Source of the DNA: Nevskiaceae bacterium
GTDB lineage: Bacteria > Pseudomonadota > Gammaproteobacteria > Nevskiales > Nevskiaceae
DNA length: 64,000 nt
Assembly: GCA_008012115.1 (NCBI GenBank)
Contig: SSEB01000011.1
Coordinates: 124,001 to 188,000, forward strand
Reading direction: 5' to 3'
Shown: piece by piece, positions 1 through 11,000 of the stretch
Layout: every line of letters begins with the position of its first letter
How positions within the stretch are numbered: the first letter of the stretch is position 1
Translations under genes and position numbers: made by a program
The notes under the pieces: model-generated
What the model saw: the letters and a program-made list of their open reading frames with translations, nothing else
Told to the model about the DNA's origin: nothing
Databases searched by the model: none

Positions 1-436
1 GGTGCGGGCGTTGCACCGGCCCGCGCCAGCTGCGGCTGAGGCTGGGCCGCACGTCGGCATGATCGGGATCGATGATGCATTCGCCGGTGGGATCGGCGAG
101 CAGGAACAGCTCGCCGGAGGTTTCATGCTCGATGGTGCGCCACTCGTTGCGGCTCTCCTCGCGCACGCGCTCCTGCACCCGGTACGACCACCACACGCAG
201 GGCGTGTCCGACAGCGGCGAGACGATGGGCGGGCCCGGCAGCAGACGCGCTCGCCCGCGCAGTTCGACATAGCCCTGGGCGGCGGAGCGCACCAGCGAGG
301 TCGGCGTGTCCTCCAGCAGGCGCGCCCGTCGCAGCAGCGAAAAGGCGCTGAAGAACAGGGCCAGGCAGACCAGGGCGACGACCGTCGCCCAGAGCCACAG
401 CCGCGGATCGGCGGCCGCCGCCGCGTGTGCGCTCAC
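1..436 (-). CDS. GIDE-domain (E3 ligase-like) membrane protein, partial
   Basis: The 3' end runs off the left edge, so only about the first 145 residues are present. After a short alanine-rich start there is one hydrophobic segment at about residues 13-33, then a soluble region containing LVRSAAQGYVELRGRA and a CVWWSYRV motif. That is the pattern of the bacterial GIDE/E3-ligase-like family, which in many bacteria follows lemA. The GTG start at 436 lies 10 bases after the lemA stop; a second in-frame GTG at 439 is equally possible. Translational coupling with lemA is likely. The biochemical role is unknown; bacterial members lack a demonstrated ligase activity as far as I know. Confidence 0.7.
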   Translation of the reverse strand, partial: MSAHAAAAADPRLWLWATVVALVCLALFFSAFSLLRRARLLEDTPTSLVRSAAQGYVELRGRARLLPGPPIVSPLSDTPCVWWSYRVQERVREESRNEWRTIEHETSGELFLLADPTGECIIDPDHADVRPSLSRSWRGPVQRPH

Positions 437-445
437 CACGCGGCT

Positions 446-1018
446 TCAGCGCTGGAACAGCGCGCCGACGTCGACGTTGGCCTTCTCCTCGCGGCTGAAC
501 TCCAGCAGCGCGGCCGGCTTGAAGCCGAACAGGCGCGCGACGATCACGTCCGGGAATTCCTCCAGGCGCACGTTGTTGGCGTTGACCGTCTCGTTGTAGA
601 ACTCGCGGCGGTCGCTGATCGCATTTTCCAGGCCGGTGATGCGGCCGAGCAGATGGCGGATCGACTGGTCCGCGCGCAGTTCCGGGTAGGCTTCGACCGT
701 CGCCGTGATCTTGCCCAGGCCGCCGCGCAGCGCCGCCTGCGCCTCGCCCACACCCTTGACGTCGCCGGCCTGGCGGGCGGCATCGGCCTGGTTGCGCGCT
801 GCCATCACCTGGCTCAGCGTCTCGCGCTCGAACTGCATGTGCTGCTTGCAGGTATCGACCAGCTTGGGCAGCTCGTCGTGGCGCTGCACCAGCAGAACGT
901 CGATATTGCTCCAGGCCTTGGCGATCCCGTGCTTGAGATTGACCAGCCCGTTGTAGATGACGATGACGTAAACCGCCAGCGCCGCGATCAGCGCCAGCCA
1001 GATATAGGTGGTGACCAT
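446..1018 (-). CDS. lemA: LemA family protein
   Basis: A 190-residue protein of usual LemA length. It has one N-terminal membrane segment (residues about 4-22), then the family hallmarks YNGLVNLKHGIAKAWSNIDV and the tail region with EFPDVIVARLFGFKP. LemA proteins have a short periplasmic N-terminus, a single transmembrane helix and a helical bundle; their function is not defined. The ATG at 1018 is chosen because it places the helix at the N-terminus; upstream in-frame sequence looks like antisense of the hydrolase. It is the first gene of a minus-strand pair with the GIDE-domain protein and is divergent from the hydrolase operon. Confidence 0.92.
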   Translation of the reverse strand: MVTTYIWLALIAALAVYVIVIYNGLVNLKHGIAKAWSNIDVLLVQRHDELPKLVDTCKQHMQFERETLSQVMAARNQADAARQAGDVKGVGEAQAALRGGLGKITATVEAYPELRADQSIRHLLGRITGLENAISDRREFYNETVNANNVRLEEFPDVIVARLFGFKPAALLEFSREEKANVDVGALFQR

Positions 1019-1150
1019 CCCCGTAATTCCTCTCCCTGCCAAACCGGCCCGGAAAGGATGAAGCAAACGGAACCGACGCGCTACCATGGGCGTCTCAGAC
1101 GGGCGGAACGCTCGGTTCCGCCTGTCCTCCTCCATGAAACGGGTTACGAC

Positions 1151-2155
1151 GTGCGCAAGTTCCTGATCTCCATTGCAACGCTGTGTCTGCTCGCCGGCTG
1201 CTCGGGCCTGGGCGTGCTCAACACCCTGACCACCGACGACGGCTACGCCGTGGCCAGCAACATTCCCTACGACAACGACACCGGCCAGTCGCTGGATCTC
1301 TACAACATCCGTGGCTCGCGCAACCTGCCGGTGGTGATCTTCCTGTACGGCGGCCGCTGGAGCCAGGGCAGCAAGGACGACTTCAAGTTCGTCGGTCAGG
1401 CGCTCACCTCGCAGGGTTTCATCACCGTCATCCCGGACTACCGCAAGTATCCGCAGGCGCGTTTCCCGACCTTCGTGCAGGACGCGGCCAAGGCGGTGAA
1501 GTGGACGCGCGACAACATCGCGCGCTACGGCGGCGATCCCAACCGCATCTTCGTCATGGGCCATTCCGCCGGCGCGCACATCGCCGCCATGCTGGCGCTC
1601 AACGGCGACTATCTCAAAGCCGTGGGCGGCAGCCGCAGCTGGCTCAAGGGCATGATCGGCCTTGCCGGTCCCTACGATTTCCTGCCGCTGACCGCGCCGG
1701 ACCTGCGCGACCTGTTCGGGCCGCCGGACCGCTACGAGCAGTCGCAGCCCATCCTGTTCGTCGATGGCAAGAACCCGCCGCTGCTGCTGCTGCATGCGGA
1801 AGATGACCAGACCGTGCTGGTCAAGAACACGCGCAACCTCGCGCGCGCCGTCGCCGCCGCCGGTGGCCCGGTGGAAACGCTGATCTATCCCAAGGTCGGC
1901 TGCCCGGCCTTCAACAGCCACAGCTGCATCCTCGCCACCATCGCTGCGCCGCTGCGCCGCCAGTCCGACGTTCTGGCCGGCATCACCGACTTCATCCGCC
2001 GCCGCTCGGGCCTGGCGCCGCAGCGCCCGGATGTCTCGCCCGACGCCGAGCAGACGCTGCCGCTGACCGAAAGCGCGCCGCTGCCGGAGCCGCAGCCGCT
2101 GCAGATCGAGACCGAGCCACAGGGACAGCCGCAGCCCGTGCCGGTGAACCCGTGA
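1151..2155 (+). CDS. alpha/beta hydrolase lipoprotein (esterase-like)
   Basis: A 334-residue lipoprotein with an N-terminal hydrophobic stretch and lipobox LLAGC (Cys about 17), so probably anchored in the envelope. The alpha/beta hydrolase fold shows an oxyanion-type FLYGGRW motif, the nucleophile elbow GHSAG (Ser139) and a HAEDDQTV segment carrying the likely acid. It resembles BD-FAE/carboxylesterase-type hydrolases; the substrate is unknown. The GTG start at 1151 gives the signal peptide; the open frame further upstream overlaps antisense lemA and is rejected. The C-terminal 50 residues are Pro/Gln/Glu-rich. Its stop overlaps the next start by 4 bases, so it heads a four-gene operon. Confidence 0.85.
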   Translation: MRKFLISIATLCLLAGCSGLGVLNTLTTDDGYAVASNIPYDNDTGQSLDLYNIRGSRNLPVVIFLYGGRWSQGSKDDFKFVGQALTSQGFITVIPDYRKYPQARFPTFVQDAAKAVKWTRDNIARYGGDPNRIFVMGHSAGAHIAAMLALNGDYLKAVGGSRSWLKGMIGLAGPYDFLPLTAPDLRDLFGPPDRYEQSQPILFVDGKNPPLLLLHAEDDQTVLVKNTRNLARAVAAAGGPVETLIYPKVGCPAFNSHSCILATIAAPLRRQSDVLAGITDFIRRRSGLAPQRPDVSPDAEQTLPLTESAPLPEPQPLQIETEPQGQPQPVPVNP

Positions 2156-2679
2156 TCCGGCCGTTCCGCGGCGTGCTGCCGCGACTGGCGGCGGGCGCCT
2201 GGGTGGACGAGTCGGCGCAGGTGATCGGCGACGTGACGCTGGGCGAGGACGCCTCGGTGTGGCCGCTGACGGTGCTGCGCGGCGACGTCAACCGCATCAC
2301 CGTCGGCGCGCGCAGCAACATCCAGGACAATTCCTGCCTGCACGTCACCCACGACGGCCCGTACACGCCTGGCGGCGTCGAGCTGATCATCGGCGAGGAC
2401 GTGACCGTCGGCCACGGCGTCACGCTGCATGCCTGCACCATCGGCAACCGCTGCCTGATCGGCATGGGTGCCATCGTGCTGGATCGCGCCGTGCTGGAGG
2501 ACGAGTGCTTCATCGCCGCCGGCGCCATCGTCTCGCCGGGCAAGCGGCTGCAGGGCGGCTGGCTCTATCGCGGTTCGCCGGCGCAGCCCGTGCGCGAGCT
2601 GACGCCGCAGGAGCGCGACAACCTGAAATACTCCGCCGCGCATTACGTGCGGCTGAAGAACGACTATCAGGCGGCGTGA
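2152..2679 (+). CDS. gamma-carbonic anhydrase-like protein (YrdA type)
   Basis: A 175-residue left-handed beta-helix (hexapeptide-repeat) protein of the gamma-carbonic anhydrase/YrdA family. The repeats run from about residue 20 to 140. Histidines in HVTHDG and VGHGVTLHA are in the places expected for the inter-subunit metal site. The GTG start overlaps the preceding TGA (GTGA), and its own TGA overlaps the next ATG (TGATG), so it is translationally coupled on both sides. Activity (CO2 hydration or an unknown reaction) cannot be decided from sequence. Confidence 0.88.
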   Translation: MIRPFRGVLPRLAAGAWVDESAQVIGDVTLGEDASVWPLTVLRGDVNRITVGARSNIQDNSCLHVTHDGPYTPGGVELIIGEDVTVGHGVTLHACTIGNRCLIGMGAIVLDRAVLEDECFIAAGAIVSPGKRLQGGWLYRGSPAQPVRELTPQERDNLKYSAAHYVRLKNDYQAA

Positions 2680-3574
2680 TGGGCGAGTTCGTCAAAGTCG
2701 TCGAGGTCGGCCCGCGCGACGGCCTGCAGAACGAGAAACAAATGGTGCCGGCGGCGACCAAGATCGAACTGATCCGGCGCCTCGCCGATGCCGGCCTGCC
2801 GGTGGTCGAGGCCACCAGCTTCGTCAGCCCGAAGTGGGTGCCGCAGATGGCGGACGCCGACGCGGTGCTTGCCGGCATCCCGCGCAAGCCCGGTGTGAGC
2901 TACCCGGTGCTGGTGCCCAATGTGCAGGGCCTGGAGCGCGCGCTGGCCGCCGGCGTGCAGGAGATCGCGGTGTTCACCGCCGCCTCCAGCGCCTTCACGC
3001 AGAAGAACATCAACGCCACCGTCGAGGAGTCGCTGGCGCGGCTGGCGCCGGTGATCGCGCAGGCCCTGGCGAAGCAGCTCAAGGTGCGCGCCTACGTCTC
3101 GACGGTACTCGGCTGCCCCTATCAGGGCGAAGTGCCGGTGTCCGAGGTGGTGCGCGTCGCGCAGGTGCTGGCGGATGCCGGCTGCTACGAGATTTCGCTG
3201 GGCGACACCATCGGCGTCGGCACGCCGCGCAAGGCGCGCGCCATGCTGCGCGCCTGCGCTGATGCGGTCGGCATGGAGCGGCTCGCGGTGCATTTCCACG
3301 ACACCCGCGGCCAGGCGCTGGCCAATATCCTGGCCTGCCTCGAGGAGGGCGTGCGCGTCGCGGACGCCTCGGTCTCCGGCCTCGGCGGCTGCCCTTACGC
3401 CAACGGCGCCAGCGGCAACGTCGCCACCGAGGACCTGATCTACATGCTGCACGGCATGGGTTGCGAGACCGGCGTCGATGCCGACGCGCTGCTGCAGACC
3501 TCGGTGTGGATTTCACAGCAGCTCGGCCGCACGCCGGCCAGCAAGCTCGGCCAGGCCGCGTGCAAGGTGGCGGC

Positions 3575-3578
<4 letters not shown>
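2679..3578 (+). CDS. mvaB: hydroxymethylglutaryl-CoA lyase
   Basis: A 299-residue TIM-barrel lyase that splits HMG-CoA into acetoacetate and acetyl-CoA, the last step of leucine breakdown. Visible signatures are VGPRDGLQNE at the N-terminus, GDTIGVGTP, the HFHDTRG metal-site motif and the C-terminal GLGGCPYANGASGN loop with the catalytic Cys. The start ATG overlaps the stop of the carbonic anhydrase gene. The following gene activates acetoacetate, so the pair forms a ketone-body/leucine catabolic module. Other leucine-pathway genes (liuABC type) are not in the window. Confidence 0.95.
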
Positions 3579-5536
<1,958 letters not shown>

Positions 5537-5566
5537 GGCGCATGACGGCTTAAGGGAGATGTCTGC

Positions 5567-6322
5567 ATGACCAAGAAACTCGTGCTGCTGCGCCACGGCC
5601 AGAGCCAGTGGAACCTCGACAACCGCTTCACCGGCTGGGTGGATGTCGACATCACCGAGCAGGGCCGCGCCGAGGCGCAGGCCGCCGGCAAGCTGATGCG
5701 CGAGGAGGGCCTGATGTTCGACGTCGCCCACACCTCGGTGCTCAAGCGCGCCATCAACACGCAGCACGCGGCGCTGGCCGAGATGGACCAGCTGTGGATT
5801 CCGGTGCACAAGAGCTGGCGCCTCAACGAGCGTCACTACGGCGGCCTGCAGGGCCTGGACAAGTCCGAGACCACCGCCAAGTACGGCGAGGCGCAGGTCA
5901 AGGTCTGGCGTCGTTCCTACGACATCCCGCCGCCGAAGATGGACGAGAACGACGGTGGCCATCCGCGCTTCGACCGTCGCTACGCGCGCCTCGATGCCTC
6001 CGTGCTGCCGGGCACCGAGTCGCTCAAGACCACGCTGGACCGCGTGCTGCCGTACTGGCACGACGCCATCGCGCCGCAGCTCAAGGGTGGCCAGACGGTG
6101 CTGGTCACCGCGCACGGCAATTCGCTGCGCGCGCTGTACAAGTACCTCAACAACATTGCCGACGATCAGATCGTCGAGCTCAACATCCCGACCGGCATCC
6201 CGCTGCTGTTCGAGCTGCACGACAATCTGTCGGTGAAGAGTTTCCGCTATCTCGGCGATCCCGAGGCGGCCAAGAAGGCCGCCGAGGCCGTGGCCAACCA
6301 GGCCAAGGCTGCCCGGCACTGA
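5567..6322 (+). CDS. gpmA: 2,3-bisphosphoglycerate-dependent phosphoglycerate mutase
   Basis: A 251-residue cofactor-dependent phosphoglycerate mutase that interconverts 3- and 2-phosphoglycerate in glycolysis and gluconeogenesis. The phospho-acceptor motif [10 protein letters not shown] (His10), the acid/base region [10 protein letters not shown] and the second histidine in [10 protein letters not shown] are intact. A GGGAGA ribosome binding site sits just before the ATG. It lies 30 bases after the acetoacetate-CoA ligase stop and is followed by an intrinsic terminator, so it may be the last gene of the operon or separately transcribed. Confidence 0.96.
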   Translation: MTKKLVLLRHGQSQWNLDNRFTGWVDVDITEQGRAEAQAAGKLMREEGLMFDVAHTSVLKRAINTQHAALAEMDQLWIPVHKSWRLNERHYGGLQGLDKSETTAKYGEAQVKVWRRSYDIPPPKMDENDGGHPRFDRRYARLDASVLPGTESLKTTLDRVLPYWHDAIAPQLKGGQTVLVTAHGNSLRALYKYLNNIADDQIVELNIPTGIPLLFELHDNLSVKSFRYLGDPEAAKKAAEAVANQAKAARH

Positions 6323-6380
6323 GCAGGCTGCATCTGCCGCCTTGCCGGCCTGCGCCGGCGTGACGGCTGCGACGACCACG

Positions 6381-6413
6381 CCGCGCGATGACGAATCGCG
6401 CGGCGTTTTGTTT
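6381..6413 (+). terminator. intrinsic terminator after gpmA
   Basis: A perfect 9-bp stem CCGCGCGAT/ATCGCGCGG with a 5-base loop is followed by CGTTTTGTTT. It sits between the convergent genes gpmA and msrA and ends at the msrA stop codon. The T-run is on the plus strand, so it serves gpmA. Confidence 0.8.
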
Positions 6414-7099
6414 CAGCGCGGCTCGACGTACAACTGCGGGAACTGCTCGCGCAGGTGCTCGACCTTGGGACGGTCGTTGATCACGATGTAGAGATCGTTC
6501 GGATGCAGGCGCGCGTAGTCCTGGTGATAGCCCTCGGCCGGGTAGAACGCCGGCAGCGGATTGAGCTGCGTGGCGATCGGCGTGCCGAAGACGTGCGCGG
6601 CATCGAGTTGCGCGATGTAGGCGGCGGCGATGCGCTGCTGCGCGGCGTCGCCGAACCAGATGGCGGAGCGGTACTGCGTGCCCTGGTCCGGTTCCTGGCG
6701 GTTGCGCTGCGTGGGATCGTGCGCCACCGCGAAGAACACGCGCAGCAGCTGACCCAGCGTGATCTGCGCCGGGTCGTAAACCACCTGCACCGACTCGGCG
6801 TGGCCGGTATCGCCGCTGCTGACCGTCTCATAGTGCGCGGTGTCGGCGCTGCCGCCGGCGTAGCCCGAGGTAGCGCTGAGCACGCCGCGCACGTGCTGGA
6901 ACACCGCCTGCACGCCCCAGAAGCAGCCGCCGGAAAGCACGAGGCTGGCGCGGCCGTGCGTCGCCGCCAGGGGCAGGTCCTGCGCGGGGGGCGGCAGCGG
7001 CGCGGCGGCGGCTTGTGTGCCGGCGCAGGCGGTGAGCGCTAGCGCCAGGGCCACGCTGCGCAGCGCACGTGGCAGGATCGGTCGGGTCAGGGGATGCAT
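6413..7099 (-). CDS. msrA: peptide-methionine (S)-S-oxide reductase MsrA, exported
   Basis: A 228-residue MsrA that reduces methionine-S-sulfoxide in proteins. The catalytic motif GCFWG has its nucleophile at about Cys59, followed by the usual SGYAGG and EPDQGTQYRSAIW stretches. Unlike cytosolic MsrA it has a 25-residue N-terminal signal ending in a lipobox-like LTAC (Cys25), so it is probably an envelope lipoprotein protecting periplasmic proteins. It is monocistronic on the minus strand. The 130 bases before its start lead directly to one of the 110-bp AT-island repeats. Confidence 0.93.
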   Translation of the reverse strand: MHPLTRPILPRALRSVALALALTACAGTQAAAAPLPPPAQDLPLAATHGRASLVLSGGCFWGVQAVFQHVRGVLSATSGYAGGSADTAHYETVSSGDTGHAESVQVVYDPAQITLGQLLRVFFAVAHDPTQRNRQEPDQGTQYRSAIWFGDAAQQRIAAAYIAQLDAAHVFGTPIATQLNPLPAFYPAEGYHQDYARLHPNDLYIVINDRPKVEHLREQFPQLYVEPR

Positions 7100-7230
7100 G
7101 ACGGGCTCCGGAGAAAATCACTCACCGACTTTACGCCGCAGGGCGCGCGGTGGACGCCGTCGAAGCGCGAATTGGACGCGCAGACATCAATGACGGACGG
7201 GCGATGCCGTTGGCGACCATCCGATGCCGC
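7100..7230. other. upstream region of msrA, no gene seen
   Basis: Between the msrA start and the AT-island copy there is GC-rich sequence with no convincing ORF. It presumably holds the msrA promoter, but no clear -35/-10 pair stands out. Confidence 0.4.
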
Positions 7231-7340
7231 CACCCGCTCTGCGCTTGCGGCACGCTGTGGATGTGATTAAATATTTATCAAAAATAAAAAAGTTAAATAT
7301 AATAAAACCAATTTCCCTGCGTAGCGATGGCGAGCGGGTG
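7231..7340. repeat. 110-bp AT-island inverted-repeat element, copy 1
   Basis: It starts with CACCCGCT and ends with AGCGGGTG, exactly 110 bp. The 50-bp core (element positions 31-80) has only 6 G/C bases and carries the TATTTATC motif at 42-49. The right flank starts ATTTCCC. Inner arms are ATGTGA and AAACCA, degenerate versions of TTGTTA/TAACAA, but G33 and C78 are kept. It lies between two minus-strand genes, 165 bp downstream of the HExxH-protein stop. Confidence 0.9.
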
Positions 7341-7505
7341 GCGGCGATGACCATGTTCGGGCGAGCGGCCCGCCGCTTGCGCAGTGGCGGCCGCGACCGG
7401 CGGGTGGCCTGGGCGGCGTGCCGAGGCGTGGCGAGGCGCAACGTCGCGGTTGTCTGCGCCGCGCGACGACCGCGCGGCTCGGTAGCACCGACAACGGCGA
7501 CCGGC
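7341..7505. other. GC-rich spacer, no gene seen
   Basis: These 165 bases lie between the AT island and the stop of the HExxH-protein gene. They are very GC-rich with no convincing coding signal or terminator. Long frames crossing it are shadows. Confidence 0.4.
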
Positions 7506-8033
7506 TCAGGCGTCGCGACGCTGTCCGCTGAGTTGCCCTCGCGTGTCGACCAGGCCGTGGCGGCGCAGCCAATCGCGCCCGTCGTCGGCATCGCCCTCGA
7601 ACCAGGCCTGCGCGCTGCCGAGGACGAAGTTGTAGCCCCAGGCGTCCATGTCGGCGAACAGCCGCGCCTGCGAGTAGCCGGGCAGCTGCGCGGCGAGCAG
7701 GGCCTGCAGCACGCAGACGCCGACTTCCTCGGCGTCGTCGCCGCGGGCGTCGGTGTGGACGCTGGCACGGCGCGCCGCGTCCATGCACAGCCAGTGGCCG
7801 GCCTCGTGCAGCGCCGAGTGCACCGGCGTGTCGGCGCGCAGGTACAGCGTGTCGCCGATCAGTCCGGCCTCGCGCTCGCCCCAGTAGCTGCCGGGAATGT
7901 CTGCGCCCACGGCGACGTGCTCGATGCGCAGGCCATAGGGCGCGAGCAGGGCGCCGAGGGCGTTCGCGGGCAGCGCATCCACCCGCAGAACCGCGTCGGC
8001 GGGAGAATCAATATTCCTATCCGGCGTCGACAT
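7506..8033 (-). CDS. putative zinc-peptidase-like protein with HExxH motif
   Basis: A 175-residue protein with SALHEAGHWLC near the middle, an HExxH zinc-peptidase-type motif, followed by acidic residues (DARGDDAEEVGVCVLQ) that could give a third ligand. No signal peptide or membrane segment is seen. I do not recognise the family by name; small HEAGH proteins of this kind occur as conserved hypotheticals. The ATG at 8033 is used; an in-frame ATG at 8078 would add 15 residues and approach the divergent acylase start. Its strand and spacing make it monocistronic. Confidence 0.65.
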   Translation of the reverse strand: MSTPDRNIDSPADAVLRVDALPANALGALLAPYGLRIEHVAVGADIPGSYWGEREAGLIGDTLYLRADTPVHSALHEAGHWLCMDAARRASVHTDARGDDAEEVGVCVLQALLAAQLPGYSQARLFADMDAWGYNFVLGSAQAWFEGDADDGRDWLRRHGLVDTRGQLSGQRRDA

Positions 8034-8097
8034 GATTTGATCTAGTATCAATCCGAGACCCGCATCCAGCGGGCGCATCGTGCGATGGGGGAATGCA

Positions 8098-11000
8098 ATG
8101 ACGCAGTTTACCGTGCGGGCCGCGACGGCCCTGATCCTGACCAGCGCTCTGCTGGTCGCCGGTTGCAGCCGCAGCAGCACGCCGGCGGCGACGGCGGGCG
8201 CTGGCGGCAGCAACGGCGGCACGCCGGGCACCGACGCTGGCGCGGGCGGCAACACGTTCCTGGCGATCGTGCCGCCGGGCAGCAACGGCAACTCGGCCGG
8301 CGGTGTCGGCGCGCCGGTGTCGCAGGTGCCGACCATCCAGTATCCGCAGAATTTCCGCGACCAGCTCGACATGTACGGCGACCTGTCCTACGCCAAGCCG
8401 GGCCTGAAGGCGGACAGCTGCAACCCGCCCAAGAGCATCACCGAGCACGTCAAGGCGTCCGATCAGGCCTGCAACTATTTCAAGCCCGCCGGCATCACGC
8501 TGGCCGCCGCCGACGCGGTGTCGACGCGCACGCTGACCGCGCCGGACGGCGTCTCCAAGGTCACCATCCAGCGCGACGGCTGGGGCGTGCCCTACATCAC
8601 CGGCGACAACCGCAGCGCCGCCGAGTACGGCCTGGGCTTTGCCGCCGCGCAGGACCGCCTGTGGCTGTTCGACGTGCTGCGCCGCGCCGGCCGCGGCCGC
8701 GCCTCGGAATTCCTCGGCCCCTCCGATACCACCTACGGTCTCGATCTCGAATTCGGTCCGCCCGCCGGCTACAGCGAGCAGGAGCTGACCGACATGGTCA
8801 ACCGCACCGTCGCGAAACTCGGCCCGCTGGGGCCGATGTTCCTCAATGACACGCAGATGTTCGTCGACGGCATGAACGCCTTCATCGCCTATCTGCAGAC
8901 GCCGCAGGGCCTGAAGGAAGTGCCGCCGGAATACGCGACGCTGGCGCTGGAGGTGCCGCCGAATTTTCCGCCGCGGCCGTTCACGGTCAACGACATCGTC
9001 GCCAACGCCGTGCTGATCCAGTCGGCGCTCGGCGGCGGTGGCGGCGGCGAGGCCAACAACGTCAACCTGCTGCAGACGCTCGATCCCTCGATCGGGCCCA
9101 ACACCACCAGCCTGCCCCAGGCGGCCTGCGAGCTGTGGCGCGACCTGCGCCATGCCAACGCCGCCGATACGCCGCACACGCTGGACAAGACCTTCGCCAC
9201 CGAATCGCCGGCGGTGATCGACGAATCCTGCCCGCAGACCTTGCCGGCCGGTGTCGCGTTCTGGGACAAGGGCAGCTTCCAGTCCGTGGTCTACCTGCGT
9301 CACGGCACCGCCGTCGGTGCGCCGCTGATCAACCTCGGTGCGCTGCCGCCGCCGCTGGACGCGCTGAGCCGTCTGACGCTGTCGCCGTTCGCGCCGGTGA
9401 CCGGCGCCGGTGGCCTGGTCGATGCGCGTCCGCCGCTGCGGGCGCAGCCCAAGGGCACGCCGCTCTACGCCTCGGCCGACCCCCTGGGCAGCCTGCACCG
9501 CGCCCTCAACAAGTACGGCCTGCCGATGACCACGTCCAACTGGATCGGAGTCAACGCCAGCGAGACCAAGAGCGGTCATCCGATCGCGGTGATGGGCCCG
9601 CAGACCGGTTACTTCAATCCGCAGCTGCTGTGGGAGGCGGCGGTGGTGTCCAAGGGCGGCACGCCCTACGAACTCGCCGCGCGCGGCATCAGCACCGTGA
9701 ACCTGCCGTACATCGTCATCGGCCACGGCCTCGATTTCGCTTGGAGCCCGACATCGGCGGAGAGCGATTTCACCGACACGCGCGTGTCGAAGCTGTGCAA
9801 CATCGATGGCTCCACGCCCTCGCGCGCCGATGCCAACGGCGACGGCTTCCCCGATGCCGATGGTTATCTCTACAAGGGCCAGTGCGTGAAGTTCTACGAG
9901 CGCACCGACGAGTGGACGGCGACGCCGACGCCTGCCAGCATCGCGCTCGGCGGCCCGGCGCAGCCGGAGGCGGTGAAGCGCTTCGTGATCCGCACGCACT
10001 ACGGCCCGGTGATCGCAACCGCGACGGTCAACGGCGTGCCGGTGGCGATTTCCACCGAGCGTTCGACCTTCCTCAGCGACGTCGATACCGCCGCGCCCTT
10101 CGCGCTGCTGACCACCACCGGCAAGCCGATGACGCAGCAGCGCTTCAAGCAGCTGTTCAACAGCATGACCAGCACCTTCAACTGGCTCTACGTCGACAAG
10201 CAGGACCTCGCCTACATCCAGTCTGGCCTCTACCCGCAACGTGATCCGGCGCAGCATCCGGACCTGCCGGTGTGGGGCGATGGCCGCTACGACTGGGTGG
10301 CGGACCGCAGCTTCGATCCCACGCCCTACGGCGGCACGCAGCCGTTTCCGCCGCGCACCACGCCGGTGGTGCAGGGCGATCCGATGGATGGCTATTTCGA
10401 GTGGTCGGGCTACCTGCCGCTGTCCGCGCATATCCAGGACACCAACCCGGCCAAGGGCTACATGGCCAACTGGAACAACAGCGGCGCGCCCGGCTGGTGG
10501 GCGGCCGACAGCAACGGCACGTTCGGGCCGACGCACCGCGTGACCATGCTTCAGCAGCGCCTCGCCGCGTTCAAGGCCAGCGGCCGCAAGCACGATCTCG
10601 GCACCATGGTCGAGGTGATGGCCGACACCGCCTACACCGATCTGCGCGGGTTCGACGTGCTGCCGCTGATCCTGCAGCTGATGAAGCAGGGCACGCTCAC
10701 CGCCGACCAGAACCAGGTGATCGCGCTGATGCAGGACTGGATGGATGATGGCTCCGCCGCCTGGATCAACCAGGGCAAGGGCCTGGGGTCCTACCGCCGC
10801 GACCGCGATCCCAATGGCAAGCAGTACGACCACCGCGCCGCCGTCGTGCTGATGGACGCCTGGTATCCGCACCTGATCGACACCGTGCTGCCGCAGATGA
10901 CCGCCATCGAGGGCAAGGGCGCGCCGCTGCTCACCGGCCGCTACGACGCGCCGCGTGCGCAGGGTTCGGCCTTCCAGGAAGGCTGGTTCCAGCACATGCG

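Noticed and set aside
2-1150. N-terminal extension of the hydrolase frame
   Set aside because: It lies antisense to lemA and the GIDE-domain gene and has no domain; the GTG at 1151 begins a proper signal peptide.
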